Notes under the pieces: generated by a model
The model's database searches: none
The model's input: the letters and a program-made list of their open reading frames with translations, nothing else
Told to the model about the DNA's origin: nothing
Position numbers and translations under genes: made by a program
In this document: positions 35,401 through 42,406 of the stretch, piece after piece
Position numbering within the stretch: the first letter of the stretch is position 1
How the letters are laid out: every line of letters begins with the position of its first letter
Source of the DNA: Methylomonas sp. LL1
GTDB lineage: Bacteria; Pseudomonadota; Gammaproteobacteria; Methylococcales; Methylomonadaceae
Assembly: GCF_015711015.1 (NCBI RefSeq)
Contig: NZ_CP064653.1
Span: 3,968,001 to 4,032,000 of the forward strand
Reading direction: 5' to 3'
Length of the DNA stretch: 64,000 nt

Positions 35401-35862
35401 AAAGCGTTGGCTGAGTTTGTCGAAATGCGCTATCGCGGCTTTGGTTTGTTTTCGATCCAGCAAAACCAGCCCGATGCCCAGGTTCGGCGCTAGCCGGTCG
35501 GGGGTTTGTAACGCGGCTTGCTGGTATAGGCCGGCGGCTCTAGCCAGTTGTCCCTTGTTGCGGGCGGCTTTGGCGACCGTTTCCAGCACATAGGCCGGTG
35601 CTAGGGTTAAATCCACTCTTTCGGCTTCGCGCAGCACCTCATCGTCGCGTTCGGCCCACAATAGCACTTGTAAGTAATCATAAAGATATTTGGTTTGATG
35701 CGGGTATGCGTTTGCCAGACGCTTTAATTGCTCCAAAGCGGGCTTGGTTTGGCCCGAGCGAGCTTGCTCAAGCGCCTGTTGGTAACTTTCTTCTTCCGTG
35801 GCTTGGGCAAATAAGCTGCATGCGGGGAGCCAAAGCGCGGCGGCAAGGATTTTGCGGTTCAT
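32401..35862 (-). CDS. pgaA: PNAG outer-membrane porin PgaA with enlarged TPR region
   Basis: 1153 residues from the ATG (a TTG codon precedes it). Signal peptide ends SLFAQA. Residues about 30-800 are TPR repeats, and the last about 320 form a beta-barrel ending in an aromatic strand (WQMYLTADIRF). E. coli PgaA has about 807 residues; the excess here is an internal duplication of about 335 residues. For example WAGVKWDHAAWLIRQG near 230 recurs as WAELKWSHAAWLIRQG near 567, and YDYLQVLLW near 57 recurs as YDLVLGLSW near 391. The TPR part binds deacetylated PNAG and PgaB in E. coli. First gene of pgaACD. Confidence 0.88.
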   Translation of the reverse strand: MNRKILAAALWLPACSLFAQATEEESYQQALEQARSGQTKPALEQLKRLANAYPHQTKYLYDYLQVLLWAERDDEVLREAERVDLTLAPAYVLETVAKAARNKGQLARAAGLYQQAALQTPDRLAPNLGIGLVLLDRKQTKAAIAHFDKLSQRFPDNPELTLTLAHALEQDRQTHRASQQFKKVLSYQPDNSNAVFGLFRTQSASQDFTAAIVTINAHRPLFTDAEWAGVKWDHAAWLIRQGQQQLAANPDNFAKTDLAIAAVTANLAALHTLKLKDAANWQTRAVADLLVALHNRQRYDEVNDSYQNAVNHNLPLPTYALLAVADSQIKNRQPAAARDLYLQIIAGEPDNLDALEGLMRAYRDAGQTQDLAPLLDQIRILAEQNPDQPRYRYDLVLGLSWLGQDDEVLRQAQAIEINSAPVYILETVGRSARNKRDYDLAEKLYKRAADQAPERLAAKLALAWLMLDRQHTVAAIGYLQQLRQIHPDAIELILTQANAEELAGQPENAAEFYRRALEIDPAQPDALRGLAFALARTGQPDQALQIAAANRTLFSDETWAELKWSHAAWLIRQGEQALSRDVRDYRAIDQAIGELQNNLTLTGQLQLKDPEIWQHRAQFDLLVALRDRRRMNDAISLYQQLLQSNVYIPVYARMAAADAYLNERHPEQARDIYLDVLQEVPDYFNAKVSLAYAYLEAEQPDLALSTAEALSEQQPEKLTIKQADGGEITAPNPNKAAADMTASLFRAYVDDLNGAQSGLERLHLQYPDNTDIHGKLAEIYYFRGWPRKARHELDAARQQAPEHFGLKLNQARVAHELRDYESEQSLTHELYSYYPEDSGANKLMQNWKRHNKPELKLFTSGGLSSNAVTGSDPLIGSNNTEIDGYLYSSPLNRNFRVFTHEGWRTALFKETEGGRGFLRTYGAGVEYAKGDTLATAEIHYDNYRSEAVGIDLGLDYQVNDHWQLFTRLSSFDNNISLRALSAQEDNTKAKSARLGATYRVNESRYFNFTQSYYNFRDGNNRYGSSITYYERWFSGPLYKFATYLNLGYSTNTRPNDGFYFNPKQDASALLTLDNDWLTYRHYETDFHQRLAVTVGNYWQDTYGSNMVGNIQYEHRWRLGSDFELSYGGVRSYRFYDDALTENWQMYLTADIRF

Positions 35863-36191
35863 CAATTTGTGTGAGGAAGGGAGCGGCTAATTGGGTCGTA
35901 GTATTGGCATCAAGCCCGGAGTATAGTGGGGCTTAGGCAAATCGGCCAGCGAACATAGGGTTATAAAAAGCGGCGCTATGACGAAGCGGTTAAATGCGGC
36001 CTAAATATATCGGCACAAAATACCGGGTTTTTCTTGGTGCCGTAATTTGGACAATTGATGCTTTGCATGTTAATGGTGCCATAATTGGAGCGGTTGGCGT
36101 GGGTGGTTTCGGATTTTTTGACCACGGTCTTGTCTATTAGCTTGACCAATCATGCCGGCCGGCATGTTCCAAACTTGCTGGGAGAACAGTC
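35863..36191. other. Intergenic region upstream of pgaA and the TVP38 gene
   Basis: About 330 bp between divergent genes. It must carry the pga promoter. Short repeated words (GGCACAAAATACC / GGTGCCGTAATTTGG / GGTGCCATAATTGG) occur near 36010-36085, two of them direct repeats of GGTGCC(G/A)TAAT(T)TGG 37 bp apart, which could be an activator site. No gene seen. Confidence 0.35.
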
Positions 36192-36875
36192 ATGCACAAA
36201 ACACATCTGATCTGGATCTTGCCGATCGCCGTGGCGATATTCTTTCTATTCGACGGTCCGCAACTCTTGAGTCTGGACAATATCCGCGCGCATAGGCAAA
36301 TGCTGATCGATTTCACCGAGCGGCATTACCTGATGATGCTGTTGGCTTGCGGCATCGGTTACAGCCTGTCGACGGCCTTGAGCCTGCCGGGTGGCACGGT
36401 GCTGTCGCTGTTGCTGGGCTTTTTGTTCGGCCGATGGATGGGAACCCTGCTGATCGTGGTTTCAGCCACTATCGGCGCCGGGGCGGTATTCTGGCTGGCC
36501 CGTTATCTTTTAGCGGATTGGGCGCGGGGGCGAATGCAACAGAGCACGCTGTCGCAAAAGCTGCTGGACGGTTTTCAGGCCGACGCCTTCAATTATTTAT
36601 TGTTCCTGCGTCTGGTGCCGTTGTTCCCATTCTGGCTGGTGAATCTGGCGCCGGCCTTTACCTCGGTAGCGATGCGCACTTATTTGGTCACTACCTTTAT
36701 CGGCATCATACCGGGCAGTTTCATATTCGCCAATCTCGGCCAGTCGCTGGGCGGGATCGAGCGGCTCGATCAATTGTTGTCCTGGCAAACCCTGCTGGCC
36801 TTGAGCTTGCTGGGAGGCTTGGCCTTGATTCCGGTGTTATCGAAACGTCTGCAACCGAAACCGTTTACTGATTGA
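36192..36875 (+). CDS. TVP38/TMEM64 family membrane protein
   Basis: 227 residues, six hydrophobic segments. The SNARE-associated/DedA-like core is present: STALSLPGGTVLSLLLGFLFG, ATIGAGAVFWLARYLL, and FLRLVPLFPFWLVNLAPAF followed by GIIPGSFIFANLGQSL. Members are linked to lipid scrambling or membrane homeostasis, but bacterial function is mostly unassigned. GGGAGAACAGTC gives a good ribosome site. No operon partner. Confidence 0.88.
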   Translation: MHKTHLIWILPIAVAIFFLFDGPQLLSLDNIRAHRQMLIDFTERHYLMMLLACGIGYSLSTALSLPGGTVLSLLLGFLFGRWMGTLLIVVSATIGAGAVFWLARYLLADWARGRMQQSTLSQKLLDGFQADAFNYLLFLRLVPLFPFWLVNLAPAFTSVAMRTYLVTTFIGIIPGSFIFANLGQSLGGIERLDQLLSWQTLLALSLLGGLALIPVLSKRLQPKPFTD

Positions 36876-36914
36876 TCTTTCCTCTATTTCTCAGCCCCCG
36901 TCGGGTAAGGCTGG

Positions 36915-37128
36915 TTAATTCGGATAATCGTTATATCGCCCGCGGCCGTTCATCCAGGCTCCAGGGAGTGCTATATCGGCGCTGGTGGCCGCCCGGCCGT
37001 TGACGATGTGGGAATGTGCGGCACGGGTAACGCCAAGCTGTGCGGCGGTCTTGGTAACGCCGACACCTAACTCGGGTAATACGTCCTCTTTCAAAATGCC
37101 GCCGGGGTGTGGGGGGATTGAAGATACA
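36915..37128 (-). pseudogene. HigA-family antitoxin remnant
   Basis: The minus strand encodes PPHPGGILKEDVLPELG, KTAAQLGVTRAAHSHIVNG and RAATSADIAL, which is the N-terminal and helix-turn-helix part of HigA/VapI-type antitoxins (HPGxxLxEDxLxxLG, AxxLGVxRxxxxxIxNGRxxxxxDxAL). After this it shifts into ALPGAWMNGRG and stops, and no ATG precedes it in frame. No toxin gene (higB) is visible beside it. It is a decayed toxin-antitoxin relic. Confidence 0.65.
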
Positions 37129-37185
37129 GCTTTTTAATAACCGCTACAGGCCTCAACTCTGCTGAAAAACTGATTAATTCAATAA

Positions 37186-37199
37186 GTTCTAATCAGAAC
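37186..37199 (+). promoter_or_regulatory. MarR-type operator copy 1
   Basis: Palindrome GTTCT-AATC-AGAAC, identical in arms to the paired sites at 37366-37399 and near-identical to the site upstream of marR at 40393. Confidence 0.5.
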
Positions 37200-37365
37200 A
37201 ACGTCGGCAATTTTTACCCTCCCTTTCCTCAAGAGAAATCTTTTACTTTAGGTCGTCGAGAGACCGCACAAGGTTTTGCCTACTGATACTCATGGTGCGC
37301 CACAGGCACGCTAACCGATCGAAATACCTCTGCCAATAGGAAGTGTGACGCATGGCACATAAATA

Positions 37366-37399
37366 GTTCTCATAAGAACAAATAAGTTCTAACAAGAAC
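37366..37399 (+). promoter_or_regulatory. Tandem MarR-type operators (copies 2 and 3)
   Basis: GTTCT-CATA-AGAAC (37366-37379) and GTTCT-AACA-AGAAC (37386-37399) have centres exactly 20 bp apart, about two helical turns. They precede a possible -35/-10 pair (TTGACT, 16 bp, TAAGTT near 37434-37461) and the exported small protein at 37532. They probably bind the MarR protein encoded at 40422. Confidence 0.55.
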
Positions 37400-37531
37400 A
37401 AATTAGTGATAGACTTTACCTGCACTAACGGATTGACTTGAACTTCCAGATGCATAAGTTCGTTTTGATCCTGAAGTGCCGAGCTCCAACCCTGAATAGC
37501 TTTATTTTTCTTGTTTACCGAGGTTTACGTC

Positions 37532-37918
37532 ATGACATCATTCAAAAATTTCCTACCTTTTGCCATAGCAATCACTTTTATCAATGCACTGTCTTTTCCA
37601 GTCGCCGCAGCCACTTTTAGTCACGAAGAAGTAAGAGCGGCGCTGGAAAGCACCATTTCCAAGGTCAAAGCTTCCATCTCTGCAGTGGAAAGCGGTGCGG
37701 ACAAGGAAACGGTGGCCGAGCTGGTCAGCGACGCCAAACAGCAGCAAAAAGACATTGAGAATAACGATCTTGAAGTTAAACGCCAGCATGCCGGCAAACG
37801 CTTGAATACGGCCTGGAAAGCAGCGCGCGGCGGCGATTTGCAGTTGGCCGGCGAATCATTGAAAGAGGCGTTAAGCCGCTATGAAGAAATGCACAGCATT
37901 TATGTTTCCAGCCATTAA
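37532..37918 (+). CDS. Small exported helical protein of unknown function
   Basis: 128 residues from the ATG (an upstream TTG frame extends it by 7). A signal peptide (FLPFAIAITFINALSFPVAAA) precedes an all-helical, charged domain: EEVRAALESTISKVKASISAVESGADKETVAELVSDAKQ (shown in part), LNTAWKAARGGDLQLAGESLKEAL. It looks like a periplasmic coiled-coil/TPR-like bundle protein; no family was recognised. Located downstream of two tandem MarR-type operators and before the efflux genes, so induction with the efflux pump is inferred. Confidence 0.7.
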   Translation: MTSFKNFLPFAIAITFINALSFPVAAATFSHEEVRAALESTISKVKASISAVESGADKETVAELVSDAKQQQKDIENNDLEVKRQHAGKRLNTAWKAARGGDLQLAGESLKEALSRYEEMHSIYVSSH

Positions 37919-37991
37919 ACCGTAAACAGTTAGACCGGTTGATGAGTTTGTCAGCCGGTATCTCGGCAACACGCACCATAGGGGGCATCTC

Positions 37992-38498
37992 ATGTCCGCG
38001 TTCGAAGCAACCATCGAACAACGCATCGTTCAAGCCGGGATGGAGTGCCAGGCACTGGTTCAAGCCACCGATGATCAACTGAAAGCCGATTATATCCGTG
38101 AGAAATGCGGCTTGAATCACCCGCTGAGTTTAAAAGCCCGTGTGGGTCGGTTTTTTGCATCCCTCTCCGCTTCGCAATTGACTCTGAGACTGGCCGTCAA
38201 TTCGGCATTGATCTTGTCGTTTGGCGGATTGCATGTTGCGGATGGTATCGTCACCTACCTGGGACTGACGTTTGCCGAACTGGCCGAAGTCAATCCGGTG
38301 CTCAATTACTTTAGCGGCTTGCTGGGACTTGGAGTTTCTATTTGCTTGCTCAAGCTGGTCATTCTGGCTGTAATCGTAGCCATATTTATGGCTAGACGCA
38401 CCATTAAAAGCCATTGGGGCACGGCAACACTGGGGATGGCCGTCATGTTCTACTGCGGGGTCGTCATCAGCAACATGATGTTGGTTGCCGGTTTGTAA
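37992..38498 (+). CDS. Membrane protein, DUF5658-like
   Basis: 168 residues. A soluble N-terminus (about 1-60) is followed by three to four helices (LALILSFGGLHVADGIVTYLGL region; LLGLGVSICLLKLVILAVIVAIFM; LGMAVMFYCGVVISNMMLV). The pattern DGIVTYLGL...EVNPVLNYF followed by KL is like the DUF5658 group of small bacterial membrane proteins. Function unknown. It is 73 bp after the exported helical protein and probably shares its promoter. Confidence 0.65.
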   Translation: MSAFEATIEQRIVQAGMECQALVQATDDQLKADYIREKCGLNHPLSLKARVGRFFASLSASQLTLRLAVNSALILSFGGLHVADGIVTYLGLTFAELAEVNPVLNYFSGLLGLGVSICLLKLVILAVIVAIFMARRTIKSHWGTATLGMAVMFYCGVVISNMMLVAGL

Positions 38499-38683
38499 CC
38501 AGTTTCACCTAAAGTCCTGGAAACAGAGTCCGGCTAGGCTATGCGAGTTCGTTGCCAAACTCTTTCTTACACACACCCGAGTAAATGGTAAAGTTCAGGT
38601 CGATCTCTCTTTTTCTAAGCCTCAATAATCCAGATATATCTAATAATTTTGACGTTCTGGCGCTAAATTTTTTCTGAAATAGT

Positions 38684-40288
38684 GTGATTCCACAATTCAA
38701 TCGACGTTTGAATAAGCTTTTTTTAAATTTGCGTGCGTTGCTACGCTGCTGGCGTCGTAACATCCTCTCGTTATGGTCATGCGTGCCGAGAGGCTTTAGC
38801 GGCTGGACGATTCCAGCAGTGTTGATGTTGACGGCGTGCACGCCCCAGAGCCTTCCCCGGCATCATCAGCCACCAGCGCCGGCGGCTCCGGCCAACCAAG
38901 CAGTATCTTGGCATGATTACCAAACTAAAAACAGCCCAGCACTCGTTAATTCCAGCTCTCCAGCTGAAGATAGCGTAATCGATACCAAGCAAACTTACGA
39001 TTTGCCGGCTTTGGTGGATTTAGCCCTGCACACGCACCCGGAAACCCGTGTTAGCTGGGAGGAGGCGAAAGCCGCCGCCGCTCGCCTGGAACGCAATCGC
39101 AGTACCTGGTATCCGACCTTGACAGCCATGGCGTTCGGACAACATTTTAAAAACAGCTTCCCTATTCCCGGCGGTGCGCTGGTAAGCCATGGTTATGCGG
39201 CTTTTGGAAGTTTGGATTTGGCATGGACACTGTTCGATTTCGGTCGACGTGATGCGTTGGTAGAGGCTGGCGCAGAGCGCCTGAGCGAGGCTAACTTTGC
39301 CTTTGATCGCAAGCATCAGGAGATTGCCTATCGGGTTGCCAGCAGTTTTTTTGCCTATCAGGCCGCGTTGGCCAAGGTCACTGCGGCTCAGCAAACCTTT
39401 GAATCGGCGAAGACCAACGCTGACTCGGTTCAGGCAAGACTCAAACAAGGCTTGGCAACCAAACCCGACCTGTTACTGGCGCTTCAGGAGCAGGCAAAAG
39501 CCAGTTATGACCTGCAAGATGCGCGCGGTGCCGTGACGCAGACTCGCGCCGATCTGACCACGAATTTGGGCATTTCTCCCGCTTACGCCTTGCAGCTGAT
39601 AGACATGAGCAAACTGCCACTGCCAGAGGGGCTGGAGCCATCGGTCGAAAAAATTGTCGATCAGGCCTTGGAGCAACGCCCTGATTTGATGGCGCGCCTT
39701 GCCGAGTTGCGCGCCCGCGAAGCAGAAGTGAAGAAGGCGCGTGCCGAATTCTGGCCCAAGGTTTCCTTGCGAGGCATGGTGGGCAATCAATACTGGGGAA
39801 ATGTACACACCAATCCACCAGGTAACGAAAATTATTCCGCCAATGATATGGTTAATACGGCGATGTTGAATGTGGAATGGACCTTGTTCGACGGCTTTGA
39901 ACGCAGTAATGCCGTGCGTGAAGCAGAGGCAAAAAAACAAGTGTCCCAAGCCCAACTCGATACCTTGCGCCTGGAAATCATGCGCGATATCTGGAAAGCC
40001 TATGCCGATACCAAAACCGCGCTGGAAAAACGCGAGTTTGCTTTAGCCTTGTTGAAAGCCGCCGAAGAATCCTATGCCGCTACCCAGGAATCTTATACTC
40101 ACGGCTTTTCTACGGTGATAGAGTTGCTGTCGGCGCAAAAGGATTTGGCACGAGCCCGTTACACCGAAATCGATAGCCGCGCGACCTTGCTACGAGCCGC
40201 GGCAACCTTGGTTTATGTTTCCGGCGGGCAAAGCCAAGGAGGTTTGAATACGGATAGAGAAGCATTGGGTGGCAGTCTTCCTCATTGA
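38684..40288 (+). CDS. TolC-family outer-membrane efflux lipoprotein
   Basis: 534 residues as a frame starting at GTG; the true start may lie nearer the lipobox (LMLTAC around residue 50), because about 40 basic residues before a lipoprotein signal are unusual. The body has two OEP repeats: PALVDLALHTHPETRVSWEEAKAAAARL then SEANFAFDRKHQEIAYRVASSFFAYQAAL; and VDQALEQRPDLMARLAELRAREAEV then AKKQVSQAQLDTLRLEIMRDIWKAY. It forms the outer-membrane channel for the MdtN/MdtO-like pump encoded downstream (MdtP role). The marR gene lies between. Confidence 0.85.
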   Translation: MIPQFNRRLNKLFLNLRALLRCWRRNILSLWSCVPRGFSGWTIPAVLMLTACTPQSLPRHHQPPAPAAPANQAVSWHDYQTKNSPALVNSSSPAEDSVIDTKQTYDLPALVDLALHTHPETRVSWEEAKAAAARLERNRSTWYPTLTAMAFGQHFKNSFPIPGGALVSHGYAAFGSLDLAWTLFDFGRRDALVEAGAERLSEANFAFDRKHQEIAYRVASSFFAYQAALAKVTAAQQTFESAKTNADSVQARLKQGLATKPDLLLALQEQAKASYDLQDARGAVTQTRADLTTNLGISPAYALQLIDMSKLPLPEGLEPSVEKIVDQALEQRPDLMARLAELRAREAEVKKARAEFWPKVSLRGMVGNQYWGNVHTNPPGNENYSANDMVNTAMLNVEWTLFDGFERSNAVREAEAKKQVSQAQLDTLRLEIMRDIWKAYADTKTALEKREFALALLKAAEESYAATQESYTHGFSTVIELLSAQKDLARARYTEIDSRATLLRAAATLVYVSGGQSQGGLNTDREALGGSLPH

Positions 40289-40392
40289 CAGGTAGATACT
40301 GTACGTTGGAGTTAACTATTTATAGCTTTGCCGGTAATAAAGCAGCTTTTAGGTTATTTCTTGAAAGAAAAGAGGCTTGTAGCTATTATCAT

Positions 40393-40406
40393 GTCCTAAT
40401 TAGAAC
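40393..40406 (+). promoter_or_regulatory. MarR-type operator copy 4
   Basis: GTCCT-AATT-AGAAC, one mismatch from the palindrome found at 37186 and 37366-37399, and ending 15 bp before the marR ATG. It supports autoregulation by the MarR protein. Confidence 0.55.
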
Positions 40407-40421
40407 AATTATTTTTGTATT

Positions 40422-40892
40422 ATGTCCTCTTTATCCACCTTTCCAACCGTATTGCGCCAGTTACTGCGCACACACCAGGCGTTTTTGTCTTATGCGGCAA
40501 GACATGTGCACCTGCTTGATTTAACTTTACCGCAATACGACGTGATTATTACGCTGGGTAAAACCTCCGGCATGCAGCCCAAAAAACTTGGCGAGGAAAC
40601 TTTGATTACTAAAGGCACGCTCACGGGCGTTGTCAGTCGACTGGAAGATAAGGGGCTTGTAGAAAGATTGGCCTCGAAAAAAGACGGCCGCAGCCAGATC
40701 ATACGCTTGACCGACGCGGGTCGCGCCGTATACGAACAGACTTTCCCCGAGCATTTGACCCATCTCGGTCGTCTATTCGATGATTATGCGCCTGGGGAAA
40801 TCTCAAAGCTGGAGGCGGATTTGGAGAGGCTGCATCAAGCGGTCATCACCGCTCGAGGCGATCAGGTTGAACAATCCGATGATGAATTCTAG
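40422..40892 (+). CDS. MarR family transcriptional regulator
   Basis: 156 residues with the winged helix-turn-helix: LTLPQYDVIITLGKTSGMQPKKLGE, then recognition helix TLTGVVSRLEDKGLVERL and wing SKKDGRSQIIRLTDAGRAVY. The DxR wing motif is intact. It should repress the flanking efflux genes and its own promoter through GTTCTN4AGAAC palindromes, released by a phenolic or drug ligand, as for EmrR-like regulators. It sits between the outer-membrane factor and the pump genes. Confidence 0.9.
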   Translation: MSSLSTFPTVLRQLLRTHQAFLSYAARHVHLLDLTLPQYDVIITLGKTSGMQPKKLGEETLITKGTLTGVVSRLEDKGLVERLASKKDGRSQIIRLTDAGRAVYEQTFPEHLTHLGRLFDDYAPGEISKLEADLERLHQAVITARGDQVEQSDDEF

Positions 40893-40933
40893 CGCTTGGG
40901 TATGGAAATGATCATACGTTTAAGGCCCTGCGC

Positions 40934-41203
40934 ATGATGGCCGCAACGCATTTACGCAAAGCGTTTTTATTGGCGAGTATTTCGATTTTCCTGACTGCTT
41001 GCGATCCGATGCTAAGCCTAGAAGGTTCGTTCTGGCCGGCCTGGATCATCTGCATCCTCAGCGGGCTGGCGGCCAGCATGCTGTTGATGTGGCAATTGGT
41101 ACACTACCGCTTGGCACCCCATTTGGGTCCACCGCTACTGATTGGGCCCAGCCTGTGGGCTTTATGCACCTTTGTTATCTGGTTGGTGTTTTATTCAACG
41201 TGA
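40934..41203 (+). CDS. ytcA: YtcA family lipoprotein
   Basis: 89 residues, short membrane lipoprotein. A signal with lipobox LTAC is followed by GSFWPAWIICILSGLAASML and a second helix near the C-terminus (LLIGPSLWALCTFVIWLVFY). The (S/G)xFxPAW block and two-helix layout fit the YtcA family, which in E. coli precedes mdtNOP. Here too it is directly before the MdtN-like gene. Role in the pump is unknown. Confidence 0.75.
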   Translation: MMAATHLRKAFLLASISIFLTACDPMLSLEGSFWPAWIICILSGLAASMLLMWQLVHYRLAPHLGPPLLIGPSLWALCTFVIWLVFYST

Positions 41204-41218
41204 AAGCGGCGGCTCCTG

Positions 41219-42406
41219 ATGGAAAATAGTCAAATCGATAGTCGAGTGTTAAGCCTGAAAAACCGGATATTGCTTGGCCGCGTCATCGGCATAGCCATCG
41301 TGCTGGGTGCGGTGGCGGCCGGCTCGGCGGTTTGGCATATCAACTATCAAAATCCGCGCACCAACGATGCGATGGTGCGGGCCAACATCGTCGGCATCGC
41401 CCCGGAAGTCAGCGGCCGTATCGTGGAATTGCATGTCGAGGACAATCAGTACGTCAAACAGGGCGATTTGCTGTACGTGATCGACCCGCGCCCTTATCAG
41501 GCCAGATTGGACAAAGCCAAGGCCGAATTGCTACTGGCGGAAAAAGACGTCGATTCACGACGTGCCTCCAGCGGTTCCGCTGAAATTGCCATCGAACGCC
41601 TGGAACACCAGCGCGCCGCCGCCAATGCCGAAGTGAAAAGAATCGAGGCGGAAGACGAGTATCTGCATAACTATCTGGAACGCCTGGGACCCTTGGCCGA
41701 TAAACAATATGTCACCACCGATCAGCTGAAACAGGCGCGTTCCCGCTATGCGGCTTCGCGCGCCGAGTTGGCGGATGCGAAAGCTAAAGAGTTGTCGGCT
41801 CGTAGCGCGATTGAGGAAGCCAAAAGCGATAGCCGCCGGGCCGTATCCTTGATTGCCCAAGTCGGCGACGTCAATGCCCGTATCGAAGCAGCCAGAGCCA
41901 TGGTCACGGCCGCCGAACTCGATTTGGAATTCTGTTATGTGCGCGCGCCGTTTAATGCCTACGTCACCAATTTGAATACCCGCGAAGGCGAATATGCCAA
42001 GGCCGGCGCACAAATGTTTGCCTTGGTCGATGACCGCCACTGGTATGTGATCGCCGACTTCAAGGAAACTTATTTGCAGTCGATCAAACCCGGCCAGGAG
42101 GCCGAAGTGTTTCTGGTCGGTTATCCCGGCAAGCGCTATCGCGGCGTGGTGACCGGTATCGGCTGGGCCAATTCGCCCGACAATATTAAACAGCAAGGTG
42201 TGTTGCCGGAAGTTGAGCGCACGTTGAATTGGGTGATTCTGGCATCGCGTTTTCCGGTCCGAATCGAGATACAGGAACGCGACCCCGAGCATCCGCTACG
42301 CATGGGAATGACTGCATTTGTGACTGTGCTGGATCGCCCTGCCAACAGACAGAGAAACGCCCCAGTCAGCACCGAAGGAGTCAGCAAAGCCTCGCCGCCG
42401 TTATGA
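41219..42406 (+). CDS. mdtN: MdtN-like periplasmic adaptor (HlyD/EmrA family)
   Basis: 395 residues. An N-terminal membrane anchor (IGIAIVLGAVAAGSAVWHI) precedes the conserved TNDAMVRANIVGIAPEVSGRIVELHVEDN (shown as family pattern) lipoyl half, a long coiled coil (residues about 90-220), then the second lipoyl half and beta-barrel (FCYVRAPFNAYVTNLNTREGEY; ADFKETYLQSIKPGQEAEVFL). It links an inner-membrane pump to the TolC-type channel. Its stop overlaps the next gene's start (ATGA), so the two are translationally coupled. Substrate probably aromatic acids or drugs by analogy. Confidence 0.88.
   Translation: MENSQIDSRVLSLKNRILLGRVIGIAIVLGAVAAGSAVWHINYQNPRTNDAMVRANIVGIAPEVSGRIVELHVEDNQYVKQGDLLYVIDPRPYQARLDKAKAELLLAEKDVDSRRASSGSAEIAIERLEHQRAAANAEVKRIEAEDEYLHNYLERLGPLADKQYVTTDQLKQARSRYAASRAELADAKAKELSARSAIEEAKSDSRRAVSLIAQVGDVNARIEAARAMVTAAELDLEFCYVRAPFNAYVTNLNTREGEYAKAGAQMFALVDDRHWYVIADFKETYLQSIKPGQEAEVFLVGYPGKRYRGVVTGIGWANSPDNIKQQGVLPEVERTLNWVILASRFPVRIEIQERDPEHPLRMGMTAFVTVLDRPANRQRNAPVSTEGVSKASPPL

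Noticed and set aside
32401-35862. PgaA considered as cellulose-synthase BcsC
   Set aside because: BcsC also has TPR plus barrel, but the neighbouring PgaC and PgaD and the barrel length fit PNAG export.
42229-42402. N-terminal extension of the MdtO-like protein
   Set aside because: Lies entirely within the mdtN frame; the ATG at 42403 overlapping the mdtN stop is the normal coupled start.
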